Source: DATAUD01 sp035511075 (GTDB lineage: Bacteria; Verrucomicrobiota; Verrucomicrobiia; Limisphaerales; Palsa-1400). Taken from it: a DNA stretch of 64,000 bases. The stretch covers positions 120,583 to 184,582 of the forward strand of contig DATKFW010000059.1 of the NCBI GenBank assembly GCA_035511075.1, written 5' to 3'. Of this stretch, positions 1 through 9,963 are shown piece after piece (the stretch's first letter is position 1; the number at the start of each line of letters is the position of its first letter). Below the pieces are notes generated by a model. It was not told the DNA's origin. It did no database searches and was given only the letters and a program-made list of their open reading frames with translations. The translations under genes were made by a program, and so were the position numbers.

Positions 1-3000
1 ATTTCCCGCGCCCCCGCTGGAACGGCGCCCGTGGTGGTCTTGCCGCCAGGCCAGCGAATCCAGATTTGAGTCCGAATTTCCGGGCAGGCCATGACCTGCA
101 CGACGCTGTCCTGCGACCAGTAGCCCGAACCGCCGTGAATTTCGCGCGCCGGCCCCATCCGGGTCCCCAACACCAGTCGCATTGTTGCTCCCACGCCATC
201 GGGATTACCGGGCGGCCCGGCTAGGCGCACGCGGAGGCCGGGTTTGCCGAGCACATTTTGGTAGAGCTTGGTTTCCGCTCCGTTTTGGCTGACGACCAGG
301 TCGACCCGCCCGTCCCCGTCAAAATCGCCCAGCGCCGCGCCACGTTGCTCGCCGTAAACCAGGACTCCCGAACTTTGGCCGGGCACCGCCTCCAACTTAC
401 CGGCGCCTGTGCCGCGAAGCCAAAGGCCCCGCCCCGCGTCAAGCCGGCGTCCGAAATCGTAAGGCTGAAACTCGATCGAGGAGGCGAACGGGGCCAATTC
501 GGAAAAATTCTGGCTCAGAAAAATGTCCTCGTTGCCATCGCCGTCAAAATCTCCGACGTTGACGGAAAAGGCGGGGGCCAGTTGAGCTTCCATCGGCAAT
601 GGCGCCGCTTCAAAGTGGTCGCCGCGGTTGAAGAAAATGGTGGAGGCGAGCGTGGTGGCCTGGACGTGTTCGGCGGGTATTGGCAGGAGGGCCAGGACCT
701 GGTCCAAGGTCGCTTCCGTGTAGGCCATCTGTGTCGGATACCTCCCCATCAGGGGCGGGTAGACGCTGCCCAACGCGTCGCGCATGCGGCGCGGAATCAG
801 CGCCCGGCTGGCCGGATCGTAAACCGTCTCGATGAGGTCAAGCGCGCCGCGGTCGGTGAAGTCCCCAAAGTAAAGCTGCGCGGGCTGGTTACTGGTGGCT
901 TGATATTCGCTGTTGAGGCCCCAGTTGGCGGCGATGATATCCATGCGCCCGTCGCCATCGATGTCGCCGGTGGTGACGCCGCGCCACAATCCGGTGTAAC
1001 GGTCCAGGCCGAGGTCGTGGGTGATTTCGCGGAGATGGCCAGCCTGATTCTTGAAGACGCGAATCGGCCCCCATTCGCAGGCCAGAATCAGATCGGGAAA
1101 GCCGTCTCCATCGAGGTCGCTCCAAACGGCGCCGGTGACCAGGCCGGCCTGGCGCAAGACGGCGGTGTTCTCTGCGTCCAGTTGCAGTTCTCCACCCACA
1201 TTGCGGTACAGGCAGGAATCTGCCGCTTGCGGATACCGATCCGGCAGGACGCGGCCACCGACGAACAAGGCGAGCGATCCCTCGCCATAGACGTCCGCAA
1301 CGGCCACGGGCCCGGTGCTGGACGGGTTTTCCGGCAAATCCAGTTTCCAGGAGGCCGGCAAGAAACCGAGGACCGAGGCGCTGGGGCAATTATGCCGGGA
1401 GGTGTAATTGGAGCGGCCCATCACCAGGCCCCGTTCATGCGGGCGGCGAACCCAGCCCACAATGCCCGCCAGATCTTCCGGCAACCTGGAATCCACCCGC
1501 TGACGCTTCAATCCACCCCTGCCATCGGACAAGAAAATGCCCAATGACCCGCCGCGACTGCTGCCGACGACCAGTTCCTCCCGGCCGTCGTCCAGTAAAT
1601 CAACCCAGGCGACACCTGGGCCTTCCCGGCTTAGTTGCCACGGAAGAAGCGGTTGGCGGGCGTAATCATTGTAGGATTCCTCGTGGTGCTGATGAGAAAG
1701 GAGATAGCTGACGTCCTTGAAGAATGGTTTGACCTCCACCGGGGGAGGCGGCGCCGGGGGCGCGATGGCGCCAGCCTCATCAATCTCGTAGAGGCGGTTG
1801 GGTTTGACATCGCCGACAACAGTGTGCCTGCCGTTGCGCCAGGTCACTTCGATGGTCATGCTCTGGCTTTTCCCGGCCGCGAAAACACGCAACGGGTCTG
1901 AGCCGGACAAGTAGAGTCCGCCACAAACGACTTCCTGGCTTTGCATGGGCACGGCGCCACTCAGCAGTTTGATTTTGGCGCCGATGCCCTGGGTGTTTGG
2001 GGGCAGACCCTTCAGGCGCACGGCAACGCGGGGGGCGCTACAATGATTGTGATAGACCCCGGCGGCGGCGCCGAGATTGTTGACCACAAAATCCAGATAC
2101 CCGTCATTGCCAAGGTCAGCGACGGCGATGCCTTGATGAATTCCCGGCTGAGTTAATCCCCACGTTGCGCCCGTGTCCTGGAACTTCCAGTTTCCCAGGT
2201 TGCGGAAGCCGACGATGGGGGTGTCGATGGGTTCGGTCATCCTATTGATTTCATAGAATTCCTGAGTCATCTCCTCCTGGCGCGAGCGTTGTACGGGCTT
2301 GCCGTCCGAACCAAATTTGGGCGGGACGAGCTTGCCCAGCCGCCGCAACTCGCCCTTTTTGTGCATCGTATCCAGGTTATTCTCGTCGCCGACGAATCCG
2401 GTGGGAATGATAACGTCCTCGTAACCGTCCAGATCGACATCCAGAAAGACCGGTTGCCACGACCAGTCGGAGGCCGTCACCCCGGCGTAGGCGGCGATCT
2501 CCTCGAAGGTGCCGTCCCCACGGTTGCGGAAAAGCGTGTTGCACGGAATCTGAGGACGATCCTCAATCATGCCGGGTTCGGAGGGAAACAGACCGGTCGT
2601 CAACATCGTCCGCCTGCGACGCCCCAAGTCCCGATTAAGCATGTCCACGACGAAGAAATCCACCCGGCCCGACCTATCGAGGTCGGCAAAGTCAACGCCC
2701 ATCGAAAACTTGCTGGTGTGTCGCAACGCCAGCGGGGGACACGCGCGAAAATGCCCTTTGCCGTCGTTGATCCAGAAGCGGTCGGGCGTCCAGTAATCGT
2801 CGCAAACGTAGAGATCGGGCGCGCCGTCGCCGTTGACGTCGTGAAAGGCGGCCGTGAGGCTCCAATCGCGGGGCGGAGCGGTCAGCGGCTGGCCGCTTTC
2901 GTCCAGAAACGCGCCGTTGGTCCACGAGACGGGGGTAAAGCGACCTTTGCCGTCGTTGAGATAAAGGAGGCTGGGTTCGCCGTATTCCTGGACAGTGCCA

Positions 3001-3716
3001 TTAGTGAAGACGAACCGGTCACTCATTGATGGCGCCACGGTATCGCGACCGTTGACACGGAGCATCTGAATCTGCTGCAGGGCGGCGACATCCCTCGAAT
3101 TCTCGACGCGATTATCGGCGACGTACAAATCGAGCGTGCCGTCGCCGTCAATGTCGGCCAGGGTCATCGTCAGGGCGCCGTAGGAGGTTCGCGTCCCGGC
3201 GTACTGGCTGCACTCGGCAAAGGTGCCGTCGCCCTTGTTGGTGAAACAGAGAACGCCCGCCCCCGTAGTGCTGACTAGGAGATCGAGCCAGCCGTCGCCG
3301 TTGATATCGGCGAAGACCGCGCCGCGGCAGATATAGCGGGAGCAATCAATGCCGGAAGTGGCTGTAATATCCTTGAATTTGTAGCCGCCCAAATTTTTGT
3401 AGAGCGCGCAATGTCCGTCCAGCGCGGCCAGAAAAATATCCGGCCAGCCGTCGCCGTCAATATCGCCAATTGCCACGCCTGAGCCATTGGCCAGGATGCG
3501 GTTGGAGGCGATCGCCCAGTCATTGAGCGGGTTGGTGAAGGTGATGCCAGTTTGTTCGGGCGATAGAAGCGTGAAACCGGGCGGCCCTTCGGGGCGCGCC
3601 TGGAGTTCCGCCCATTTGAACCCCTCTTCCGGATGCCACTGGAGTTGGGCGGCGCACGGAAGCATCCCCGCCATTGTGCCCAGTAAGATGACGAGGCATG
3701 AAAAAAACAATCTCAT
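1..3716 (-). CDS. Secreted FG-GAP/VCBS repeat protein with ASPIC/UnbV domain (partial)
   Basis: This frame stays open from an ATG at 3716 to the left edge, about 1238 codons, so the C-terminus is outside the window. It begins MRLFFSCLVILLGTMAGMLP, a clear signal peptide. Repeated calcium-binding FG-GAP/VCBS motifs follow, such as DIDGDGWPDIF (about 3430-3470), DINGDGWLDLL and DIDGDGTLDLY. They indicate a beta-propeller of the integrin-alpha/CRTAC1 type. Near the left edge (about 20-220) the translation reads GLRVRLAGPPGNPDGVGATM and then GGSGYWSQDS, the hallmark of the ASPIC/UnbV domain that normally closes such proteins. Only a short tail is therefore missing. The product is probably exported or attached to the surface and may bind ligand or carbohydrate; no enzymatic residues are recognised. 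All other open frames here are shadows of it. Confidence 0.9.
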   Translation of the reverse strand, partial: MRLFFSCLVILLGTMAGMLPCAAQLQWHPEEGFKWAELQARPEGPPGFTLLSPEQTGITFTNPLNDWAIASNRILANGSGVAIGDIDGDGWPDIFLAALDGHCALYKNLGGYKFKDITATSGIDCSRYICRGAVFADINGDGWLDLLVSTTGAGVLCFTNKGDGTFAECSQYAGTRTSYGALTMTLADIDGDGTLDLYVADNRVENSRDVAALQQIQMLRVNGRDTVAPSMSDRFVFTNGTVQEYGEPSLLYLNDGKGRFTPVSWTNGAFLDESGQPLTAPPRDWSLTAAFHDVNGDGAPDLYVCDDYWTPDRFWINDGKGHFRACPPLALRHTSKFSMGVDFADLDRSGRVDFFVVDMLNRDLGRRRRTMLTTGLFPSEPGMIEDRPQIPCNTLFRNRGDGTFEEIAAYAGVTASDWSWQPVFLDVDLDGYEDVIIPTGFVGDENNLDTMHKKGELRRLGKLVPPKFGSDGKPVQRSRQEEMTQEFYEINRMTEPIDTPIVGFRNLGNWKFQDTGATWGLTQPGIHQGIAVADLGNDGYLDFVVNNLGAAAGVYHNHCSAPRVAVRLKGLPPNTQGIGAKIKLLSGAVPMQSQEVVCGGLYLSGSDPLRVFAAGKSQSMTIEVTWRNGRHTVVGDVKPNRLYEIDEAGAIAPPAPPPPVEVKPFFKDVSYLLSHQHHEESYNDYARQPLLPWQLSREGPGVAWVDLLDDGREELVVGSSRGGSLGIFLSDGRGGLKRQRVDSRLPEDLAGIVGWVRRPHERGLVMGRSNYTSRHNCPSASVLGFLPASWKLDLPENPSSTGPVAVADVYGEGSLALFVGGRVLPDRYPQAADSCLYRNVGGELQLDAENTAVLRQAGLVTGAVWSDLDGDGFPDLILACEWGPIRVFKNQAGHLREITHDLGLDRYTGLWRGVTTGDIDGDGRMDIIAANWGLNSEYQATSNQPAQLYFGDFTDRGALDLIETVYDPASRALIPRRMRDALGSVYPPLMGRYPTQMAYTEATLDQVLALLPIPAEHVQATTLASTIFFNRGDHFEAAPLPMEAQLAPAFSVNVGDFDGDGNEDIFLSQNFSELAPFASSIEFQPYDFGRRLDAGRGLWLRGTGAGKLEAVPGQSSGVLVYGEQRGAALGDFDGDGRVDLVVSQNGAETKLYQNVLGKPGLRVRLAGPPGNPDGVGATMRLVLGTRMGPAREIHGGSGYWSQDSVVQVMACPEIRTQIWIRWPGGKTTTGAVPAGARE

Positions 3717-4125
3717 TTGGTCCGGGAAGAGTTGACTCAGCGTAGGGGTTTGCCCGACGCCACCAACCCGGACCGACTGTGCTCTGTATCCAATGCGTTT
3801 ACCGCCAGCGGCTGCGAATGCATGTATGCGGCAAGTTTGAATGGTTCGCAAAAAACTAAAAGGAAAAACTGAAGAGCGGATTGATTTCCACAGGCGATGT
3901 GACACTGGAAAACCGCCTGGTGGACGGTCTATACGTTCTTAGACTTCCGGCGTTTAACTCGGACAGCTCCAGTTAGGAAGCATAGTCAGTGCCAGGTGCT
4001 GTCACTAATTATGGGGACAAAAAAGTCCTTGCGATTCGAGTCCGTTTAAGACAGTATCGCGTCATCAAAGCTCAAGTCCGAAACCTACGAAACCTATTTT
4101 GCGTCTAGAAATGTCTCATTTTTCT
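3717..4125. other. Intergenic region between divergent secreted-protein genes
   Basis: This 409-base stretch separates two genes that read away from each other, so it must hold promoters for both. I see no convincing coding frame. Apart from the imperfect palindrome at 3988-4006 nothing in it is recognisable, and I could not settle on a -35/-10 pair. Confidence 0.5.
3988..4006. repeat. REP-like imperfect palindrome
   Basis: AGTGCCAG, a gtg loop and CTGTCACT form an imperfect inverted repeat with one mismatch, followed by a stretch that reads like the tail of a short intergenic repeat. It resembles dispersed REP-type elements of soil bacteria. No second copy was seen in this window, so the call is weak. 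Confidence 0.3.
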
Positions 4126-7100
4126 ATGAAAAACCAACTCTTAATGATAGTGGCAAGTGTTGTTGCGTTAACAGCCGCGGCGACCGGGGCGTATGGCCAG
4201 GGTGTGGCCATCAGCGTGCAATTTGACAACCCTGGGACCACTGGGAATGGAGGAACAGACGTAGCGCTCACGCCGGGACAGATTGCCGGCGTCATACCTG
4301 TGGCTAATTGGAACCAGCTTAGCACGGCTGCCGCCCAGCCGGCGACGGTTGTCGTCAATAATTTGGTGGAGAGCACGGGCGCCACCACCGGGGCATCGAT
4401 CTCCACGTACTATGACCAGGGCGCGTATGCGACGGGAGTCACTGGGACAACGCCAGACGAGATATTGAATTCCGGCGGAACATGGATCCAGGAGGCGACG
4501 AACATCGCGACCGTACTGAATCTTCCTACAAACTTTACAAGTTATGACGTTATTGTCTACATGCTAAACGATCATGGGGGCCGCCGCTATGGGCTAACCC
4601 TGACGAACAACGGACAAACATTTTGGGGGGAGGTATTCCCCGGGGCAACTTTCACTTCTACGACCGGATATATTTACACCCAAGCCACCAACACGACGGA
4701 GCCTGCGATAAATACTGATGGGACGGACTATCTTCCCGCGCTGGAAGCCAATTACGTGTTGTGGACCAACGTATCAGGAACCAACTTTAGTGTAATCGGA
4801 GCGGTGACCAATTTCGAGGATGATGCTGATGGCACGGTAGCTGTAATGGGTGTTGAAGTTTTTCAAACTGTATTTACTGGACCTCCGATCCCCAACACGC
4901 CGACAGTACCTTCGCCCGCCGGGCTAAGCGAATACTATGCGGGAACGACTGTAGAGCTTAACGAGACTGTCGCCGCTGGCTCGAAGCCATTTACGTATCA
5001 GTGGCTTACCGATAGCGGCACGGGAGGGACCACTTGGACTCCGATAACCGGTGCGACACTAACCAATTACACATTGAACACGCTCCCATTGACACCGAAC
5101 AATTATGAATACGAGGTGATCGTTTCGAATACCCTGGGCTCTGTCACAAGTCAGCCGGTGACATTGGACATTGTGGCAGCCAGCGTGCCCATCATCGTGA
5201 ATGACACGGCACCCAACCCCGACGAAGACTATGTCGGAGAGACCACGGAGTTTTCGGCTACGTTTACCGGAACCTTGCCGATTGCCTACCAATGGATGGG
5301 GAATACGGGGAGCGGCTTCAAGGCTATCGACGGGGCCACCAACGATACTTTGGTCCTGACCAACATCCAGGCCGCCACTGCGGGAACATACTATTTGTCG
5401 GCGACAAATTCAATCTCCGCGGGAGTACCGGTGACGAGCACTCCTTCAACGCTGACGGTGCTTGCCGACCCTTCCGCCCCCGGCAGCGGCACTTATGGAG
5501 CCACGGTATTGGCGGCAGGCCCGCTTGCCTATTGGCAGCTCAATGAGACCGGGGCTACTACCGCCGGGGATTTGCCGGCTTATGATGCTTCCGGCAACAA
5601 TTTTGACGGCGTTTATGGCCCGGGTTCGGTAGATGACGTTGCGGGCCCAAGCGCCGCCACAACCCCATTCGGCTTCCCCGGATTCGCGGCCGACAACACG
5701 GCTGTAACCACCACACAGGGCAGCGCCGCAAATGCTTATATCTCCTTCCCGCCCCTAGACATCAAAACCAATACGGTGACTATCACGGCCTGGATCGACC
5801 CTGGCGCGGACGAAGCGACTTCAACCGGCATCGTCTTCAGCCGCGATACCTTGGATGCGGCGGGTTTATGCTTTGGTGACGTCACAGGCCCTTCGGGGAT
5901 GCCTCCACTGGGCTACACGTGGAACAGCAACAGCGCGGCGACTTATAACTACAACTCTGGGATCTATCCGCCACTGGGCCAATGGTCGTTTGTGGCGATG
6001 GTAATCGATCAGGCCGGCGCGACGTTCTATGTTTACTACCTTGATCCCACTACCGGCAAGGCGGACCTCTTCTCGGCGGTCAATTCTGTCACCAACGAGG
6101 TCGAAACATTCTCTGAGGGACCCGGCGCAACGAACATGATCGGAACGGATCCTTGTTGCACTACCGCCCGCTCCTTCGACGGAAGCATTGATCAGGTGGC
6201 AATATTTGACAAGGCGTTGTCGAACAGCCAGATTTTGGCGATGTTCAGTGAGGCGACCGGATTGGGGCCGTTTCCTCCCTCTATCACGGTGCAGCCGCAA
6301 TCCAAAGGCGCTTATGCGGGGGAGACTGTGACCTTCTCCACCAGCGGCATTAACGGCACATCTCCACTAAGCTACCAATGGCAGTTCGACGGCACTAACA
6401 TTGTCGGCGCGACGAACCTCAGCCTCACCGTCAGCAATGTTTCGGCGGGTGAAGAAGGCACCTATACATTCCTGGCCGCGAATTCAGTTACCACCACCGC
6501 GAGCAGCAATGCAACGTTAACCGTTATTACGCCGGTGACGGGTTCGTATGAATCCGCTGTCCTGAAACTTAATCCGCTGGCATATTGGAGACTTGACGAT
6601 ACCAACGGTTCTCCGGGCACCGGCATCGCCTACGAGTATGTCAACGGTTTGAACGGGGTCTATCAAGCCGGCTCGGAATATGGATACAACGGCATCCTGG
6701 GGCCGGAGGCTCCGCAGTTTCCCGGCTTTCCGGCGACCAATTTTGCGCTGGAGACCTTTCAAGGGGTGTCCGATTCATTCGTCTCGGGAATGTCGGCCGG
6801 GAGCATGGTCGCGTCCAATTTAACCTATGCCATGTGGATTAACCCACCCGGCAACGTGCAGGAAGACGCGGCATTACTCTTTGACCGGGGCGGAGCCGGC
6901 GAAGGCATGGCTTTTGACAACGAAGAATCTGCCAGCGGGATGGCGGGGCTGGGTTACGTCTGGAACCAAAACAGTCAAGACACCTGGGGTTGGAATTCTC
7001 AAATACACCCGCCCACCAATGAATGGTCTTTCGTGGCCATGGTTATTTCGCCATCAAATGGGGGAGTTTACATGTTTAACACCAACGGTATCCAATACAC

Positions 7101-7467
7101 AAACAACCCAATCCCCCATGACACGGAGGAATTTGGCGTTGCCTGGCAAATTGGAGACGACGCCGGTTACACCGACGGCGCTCGGGCCTTCCCCGGGCTG
7201 ATTAGCGGGGTCGGCGTGTACCTTCAGGCGCTTACCAGCAACCAGCTTGTTTCGCTCTATGACGTAGGCATGGGGATAACTCCGCCTCCTCCGTCCGTCA
7301 CGTTAGACATCGCCAAGGCCGCAGCGGGGAACGTGACCCTCACATGGTCGGCAGGTAATCTGGTGGAAGCGACCAATCTAAGCGGGCCATGGATTACGAA
7401 TACGACGGCGGTGTCGCCTTACACCGTGACGGTCACCAATGACCAGACGTTCTTTGAGGTGAAGTGA
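4126..7467 (+). CDS. Secreted Ig-like / LamG (concanavalin A-like) surface protein
   Basis: I chose the ATG at 4126 because MKNQLLMIVASVVALTAAAT gives a compact signal peptide ending near AYGQ. In-frame TTG (4099) and ATG (4111) lie upstream, and no start has a clear ribosome site. The mature protein (1113 residues with signal) has an N-terminal beta-rich region and Ig-like repeats (about 4900-5465 and 6280-6530, with PFTYQW, PIAYQW and PLSYQW strands). Two LamG-type domains (about 5490-6270 and 6540-7290) contain the paired motif LAYWQLNETG / LAYWRLDDTN. It ends in the short module shared by other secreted proteins here (NLVEATNLSGPW to FFEVK). It is probably a large extracellular adhesin or glycan-binding protein. 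The composition is rich in Thr, Asn and Gly, usual for such proteins. No catalytic site is recognised. Confidence 0.85.
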   Translation: MKNQLLMIVASVVALTAAATGAYGQGVAISVQFDNPGTTGNGGTDVALTPGQIAGVIPVANWNQLSTAAAQPATVVVNNLVESTGATTGASISTYYDQGAYATGVTGTTPDEILNSGGTWIQEATNIATVLNLPTNFTSYDVIVYMLNDHGGRRYGLTLTNNGQTFWGEVFPGATFTSTTGYIYTQATNTTEPAINTDGTDYLPALEANYVLWTNVSGTNFSVIGAVTNFEDDADGTVAVMGVEVFQTVFTGPPIPNTPTVPSPAGLSEYYAGTTVELNETVAAGSKPFTYQWLTDSGTGGTTWTPITGATLTNYTLNTLPLTPNNYEYEVIVSNTLGSVTSQPVTLDIVAASVPIIVNDTAPNPDEDYVGETTEFSATFTGTLPIAYQWMGNTGSGFKAIDGATNDTLVLTNIQAATAGTYYLSATNSISAGVPVTSTPSTLTVLADPSAPGSGTYGATVLAAGPLAYWQLNETGATTAGDLPAYDASGNNFDGVYGPGSVDDVAGPSAATTPFGFPGFAADNTAVTTTQGSAANAYISFPPLDIKTNTVTITAWIDPGADEATSTGIVFSRDTLDAAGLCFGDVTGPSGMPPLGYTWNSNSAATYNYNSGIYPPLGQWSFVAMVIDQAGATFYVYYLDPTTGKADLFSAVNSVTNEVETFSEGPGATNMIGTDPCCTTARSFDGSIDQVAIFDKALSNSQILAMFSEATGLGPFPPSITVQPQSKGAYAGETVTFSTSGINGTSPLSYQWQFDGTNIVGATNLSLTVSNVSAGEEGTYTFLAANSVTTTASSNATLTVITPVTGSYESAVLKLNPLAYWRLDDTNGSPGTGIAYEYVNGLNGVYQAGSEYGYNGILGPEAPQFPGFPATNFALETFQGVSDSFVSGMSAGSMVASNLTYAMWINPPGNVQEDAALLFDRGGAGEGMAFDNEESASGMAGLGYVWNQNSQDTWGWNSQIHPPTNEWSFVAMVISPSNGGVYMFNTNGIQYTNNPIPHDTEEFGVAWQIGDDAGYTDGARAFPGLISGVGVYLQALTSNQLVSLYDVGMGITPPPPSVTLDIAKAAAGNVTLTWSAGNLVEATNLSGPWITNTTAVSPYTVTVTNDQTFFEVK

Positions 7468-7527
7468 AGTGAGTTCGGCGATCCGTCGGCGAAGGTGTGT
7501 CGGCGGTCGTCATTAACGATTAAAACG

Positions 7528-7566
7528 CCATAAATGCTCGCGCATGCGCGGGCATTTATGGTTTTT
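7528..7566. terminator. Bidirectional rho-independent terminator
   Basis: CCATAAATGC at 7528-7537 pairs perfectly with GCATTTATGG at 7552-7561, and the loop itself is self-complementary (CGCGCATGCGCG). A T-run follows on the plus strand (7562-7566) and AAAA precedes the stem, giving a U-tract on the other strand. It lies between two convergent genes, as expected for a shared terminator. Confidence 0.85.
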
Positions 7567-7722
7567 GCTTGATCTGGCAAACGCAGCGCGGGACCGGGAC
7601 AGGAATTCGTAATGGCTTAGACTGCCGTTTGAAGTGTCAAAGTCCTGATGATACGGACCGCCCGGCGAACTGGCCACGCCTATTGCAGATGACCGGAATT
7701 CCCGCAAGGAGTTTTGGTTGAA

Positions 7723-8250
7723 TCAACGCCGGTGGTGTTTGCGCTCGAGCGCGTCTTCCATTGCGTCTTCGTCCTCAACCTCATTCTCGGCCGCGTTAAT
7801 CATCTGGACTGCCAGGGAGGTCAAGTGTTCGTCGGCGGCGTTCTCCTCATCGAAGGTTTCCTGAAGCAGGTCAGAGGCATCCTCTTCTTCGAGCAGCGAC
7901 GCCCAGGTTCGCAGACAGCCGTAGCCGGCCATTTCGTAATGTACGATCTTTTGGGCGATGCAAATGAGGGCGGCATCGCCAGCTTCGTCGGAGATCCGTT
8001 CTTCACCCTCGGCGATCAAACCCTGCATTGCCGCGCATTTTCGGTTTATTGCAGTGTGGTCAAGCATCTCCAATACCCGTTCCAAACGGCGCACGTGCTC
8101 CTGCGTTTCTGTCAAGTAGGATTGGAATGCCTGTTTGAGTTCCTGGTGCTCCGCCGCGGCGGCCATTTTTGGCAGCGCCCTGGTGAGTTGTTTTTCCGCA
8201 TCGTAAAGGTTCGCCGCTTCTTCAAGGAATGTGTAGCGTAGTTTGCTCAT
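7723..8250 (-). CDS. DUF892 (YciE/YciF-type) ferritin-like protein
   Basis: This is a 175-residue, all-helical acidic protein starting MSKLRYTFLEEAANLYDAEK, typical of the YciE/YciF ferritin-like family (usual length 160-190). Helical segments carry the expected acidic and His positions: AEKQLTRALPKM, QEHVRRLERVLE, KIVHYEMAGYGCLRTW and DEENAADEHLTSLA. Family members are cytoplasmic and induced by stress; the helical bundle can hold a di-metal site, although the reaction is not established. It is monocistronic and converges on the gene at 4126. The small membrane-protein gene downstream of its promoter side is another typical stress-associated product, so a general stress role is plausible. 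The family call is confident, the function is not. Confidence 0.9.
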   Translation of the reverse strand: MSKLRYTFLEEAANLYDAEKQLTRALPKMAAAAEHQELKQAFQSYLTETQEHVRRLERVLEMLDHTAINRKCAAMQGLIAEGEERISDEAGDAALICIAQKIVHYEMAGYGCLRTWASLLEEEDASDLLQETFDEENAADEHLTSLAVQMINAAENEVEDEDAMEDALERKHHRR

Positions 8251-8648
8251 AATCTGTTTAAGGTTCGTTGTTACAATGTCATGAGTTCAGTCTGCGGACG
8301 GATTCTAGGCGCGCCGACGACCGTCAACAATGGGCAGAACACCTCCGATTGCGCTGGCGGACTGCCTAGAAACCAGCGGGGCTTCCTGGTGTCGCCCCGT
8401 TTCGCCAAAAGCGGCGCGTGGCTTCACACGTTGCAATATGCACTGCCCGGCGCCAGGGATGTGCAACTTGCAGAAAAAACGCTCCCAACAAACGTTGCCG
8501 CCTGGCATTGTTGATGTGCTCGTGTCATGGCCCGGTCCGCAGTCTCCGAGAGGCAGTTGCACAGGTAAATGGGTTGCAAATCGCGAGGCGGCTGGAAGGG
8601 GCTTGCGAGGGAAGCTCGCGGCACGCAACAAGCTGGATAAGTGAAATT
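8251..8648. other. Intergenic region between DUF892 and small membrane-protein genes
   Basis: This 398-base gap between divergent genes contains several overlapping frames of about 60-105 codons. Their composition is implausible (many Cys, Pro and Arg) and none matches a family I know. It presumably carries the two promoters. A GGCACG-N6-GC match to a -24/-12 element at 8619-8633 lies too close to the downstream start to be useful. Confidence 0.45.
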
Positions 8649-8795
8649 ATGCTTTATACACTTGCCCTAATTCTGATAATCGCCTGGCTGCTGGGGATGG
8701 TTTCCTCATACACGATGGGCGGATTCATTCACATTCTTCTGGTCGTTGCGATTTTGGCGATACTAATCCGGTTGATCCAGGGAAGAAGTGTTTGA
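8649..8795 (+). CDS. Lmo0937-family (DUF5670) small membrane protein
   Basis: This 48-residue protein starts MLYTLALILIIAWLLGMVSS at an ATG preceded by a purine-poor leader. It consists of two hydrophobic helices separated by YTMGGFIH, ending IRLIQGRSV. That pattern (LWxxGxxxxxxxGGxIHxLLVxAIxxxLxRxxxG) is characteristic of the lmo0937/DUF5670 family, whose members are usually about 50 residues long, sit in the inner membrane and often appear in stress regulons. It lies 12 bases upstream of the AI-2E-family transporter and may be co-transcribed with it. A longer in-frame reading from 8418 exists but its extra residues look non-coding. Function unknown. Confidence 0.8.
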   Translation: MLYTLALILIIAWLLGMVSSYTMGGFIHILLVVAILAILIRLIQGRSV

Positions 8796-8807
8796 TAGAG
8801 TACGAAT

Positions 8808-9956
8808 ATGAGTTCACCCGCCACGCCGGTTCAGCATCCCGGCAAAGACGATGCGCCCGCACTGGATCAGGAGCCACACTCCCCAAGGCGGCGTAGACGG
8901 CGCGGGCCGGAAATGATGCTGGCGCGGGTAACGGGCGCGGTCATCTGCCTTGCTGCTGTGCTTCTGTTGTTCTACTGCGCCAGTTCGGTGGTTCTACCCG
9001 TGTTGCTTGCATGGGTGATTTCCATGGCCCTGTACCCGCCGATGAGCTGGCTGCGGGCGCATCGAATTCCAGCGCCGTTGGCCGCGGTGCTCATTCTCGG
9101 ACTTCTAATCGCGGGCCTCGGCGCCGGTTTGGTCCATTTGGGGCGGCCGGTTAGCGACTGGGTGCGGTCGGCCCCGGCATCGTTGCCGCGATTGCGGGAA
9201 AAATATCAACGTCTATTCGGTCCTGTTTCCCGGTTCATGAACGCCATCCAAAACATCGACGGCAAACCAACCGGCCAAAATGCCCCGCCGGCAAGTCCGC
9301 CGAACTCGACTGCGGACCAGGCACTAGCCGGGACAGTGTTTACCTGGACCGGAAGCCTCCTGGTCGGCTCGGCTGAAACGGGCGTGCTGCTGTTCCTGAT
9401 GCTGGCCACGGGCGATCAGTTTACGCCGAGGCTGGCGAGGGTCCTGCGAAACCCGGATGATGACAAAAAAGACGCCGTGGAGTTCAGCCGCGAAATTCAG
9501 CAGAATATTTCGAGGTATCTGTTTTCGGTCAGTGTGATCAATGCCATTCTGGGAATCTGCGTCGGTCTGACTTTAGGTCTGGCTGGAATGCCGAACCCGG
9601 CGATGTGGGGGGCGATGGCGGCGGTGGTCAACTTTGTGCCCTATTTTGGTCCCGCGGCGGGGATTCTCGCCGTCGCGGTAGCGGGTCTGCTGGCTTTTGA
9701 CACCGTCACGCACGGCCTGTTGCCGGCAGGGATATACCTTATCTGGCATTTGCTGGAAGCGGACTTGGTGACGCCGTTTTTTCTGGGGCGGCGATTCAAG
9801 CTCAACCCGGTGGTGATCTTCGTGGCATTGATGTTTTGCGCGTGGCTGTGGGGAATCGTCGGCGCGCTCCTGGCGATGCCCCTGTTGGTCACACTACAAG
9901 TCATTTGCAGCCGTTTGCCCGCGCTGGCGGGCATCGGAGAATTTCTGGCCGCGTAA
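8808..9956 (+). CDS. AI-2E family transporter (PerM/YdiK type)
   Basis: This is a 382-residue inner-membrane protein of normal length for the AI-2E/UPF0118 family. A charged, Pro-rich cytoplasmic N-terminus (about 40 residues) is followed by paired helices (VICLAAVLLLFYCASSVVLP and LAAVLILGLLIAGLGAGLVH). Next come a soluble segment (about 125-195), further helices, and the characteristic PNPAMWGAMAAVVNFVPYFG stretch. The C-terminal region (LNPVVIFVALMFCAWLWGIV) also fits. The family exports small molecules; some members act as Na+/H+ antiporters or AI-2 exporters, so the substrate cannot be assigned. It starts 12 bases after the small membrane-protein gene and converges on the NtrC-type regulator with only 7 bases between the stop codons. 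Confidence 0.9.
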   Translation: MSSPATPVQHPGKDDAPALDQEPHSPRRRRRRGPEMMLARVTGAVICLAAVLLLFYCASSVVLPVLLAWVISMALYPPMSWLRAHRIPAPLAAVLILGLLIAGLGAGLVHLGRPVSDWVRSAPASLPRLREKYQRLFGPVSRFMNAIQNIDGKPTGQNAPPASPPNSTADQALAGTVFTWTGSLLVGSAETGVLLFLMLATGDQFTPRLARVLRNPDDDKKDAVEFSREIQQNISRYLFSVSVINAILGICVGLTLGLAGMPNPAMWGAMAAVVNFVPYFGPAAGILAVAVAGLLAFDTVTHGLLPAGIYLIWHLLEADLVTPFFLGRRFKLNPVVIFVALMFCAWLWGIVGALLAMPLLVTLQVICSRLPALAGIGEFLAA

Positions 9957-9963
9957 AGGCCGC

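Noticed and set aside
258..1547. 429-codon plus-strand frame
   Set aside because: It is the antisense shadow of the FG-GAP/ASPIC gene, whose minus-strand frame has clear DIDGDG repeats and a signal peptide. The plus frame has no family features.
8619..8633. GGCACG-N6-GC match to a sigma-54 promoter
   Set aside because: The predicted start would be 4-5 bases before the ATG at 8649, leaving no room for a ribosome site, and the -12 part is poor.
8330..8644. Possible 104-codon gene between the DUF892 and small membrane-protein genes
   Set aside because: Composition is implausible, overlapping frames of similar length exist on both strands, and no motif or ribosome site supports it.
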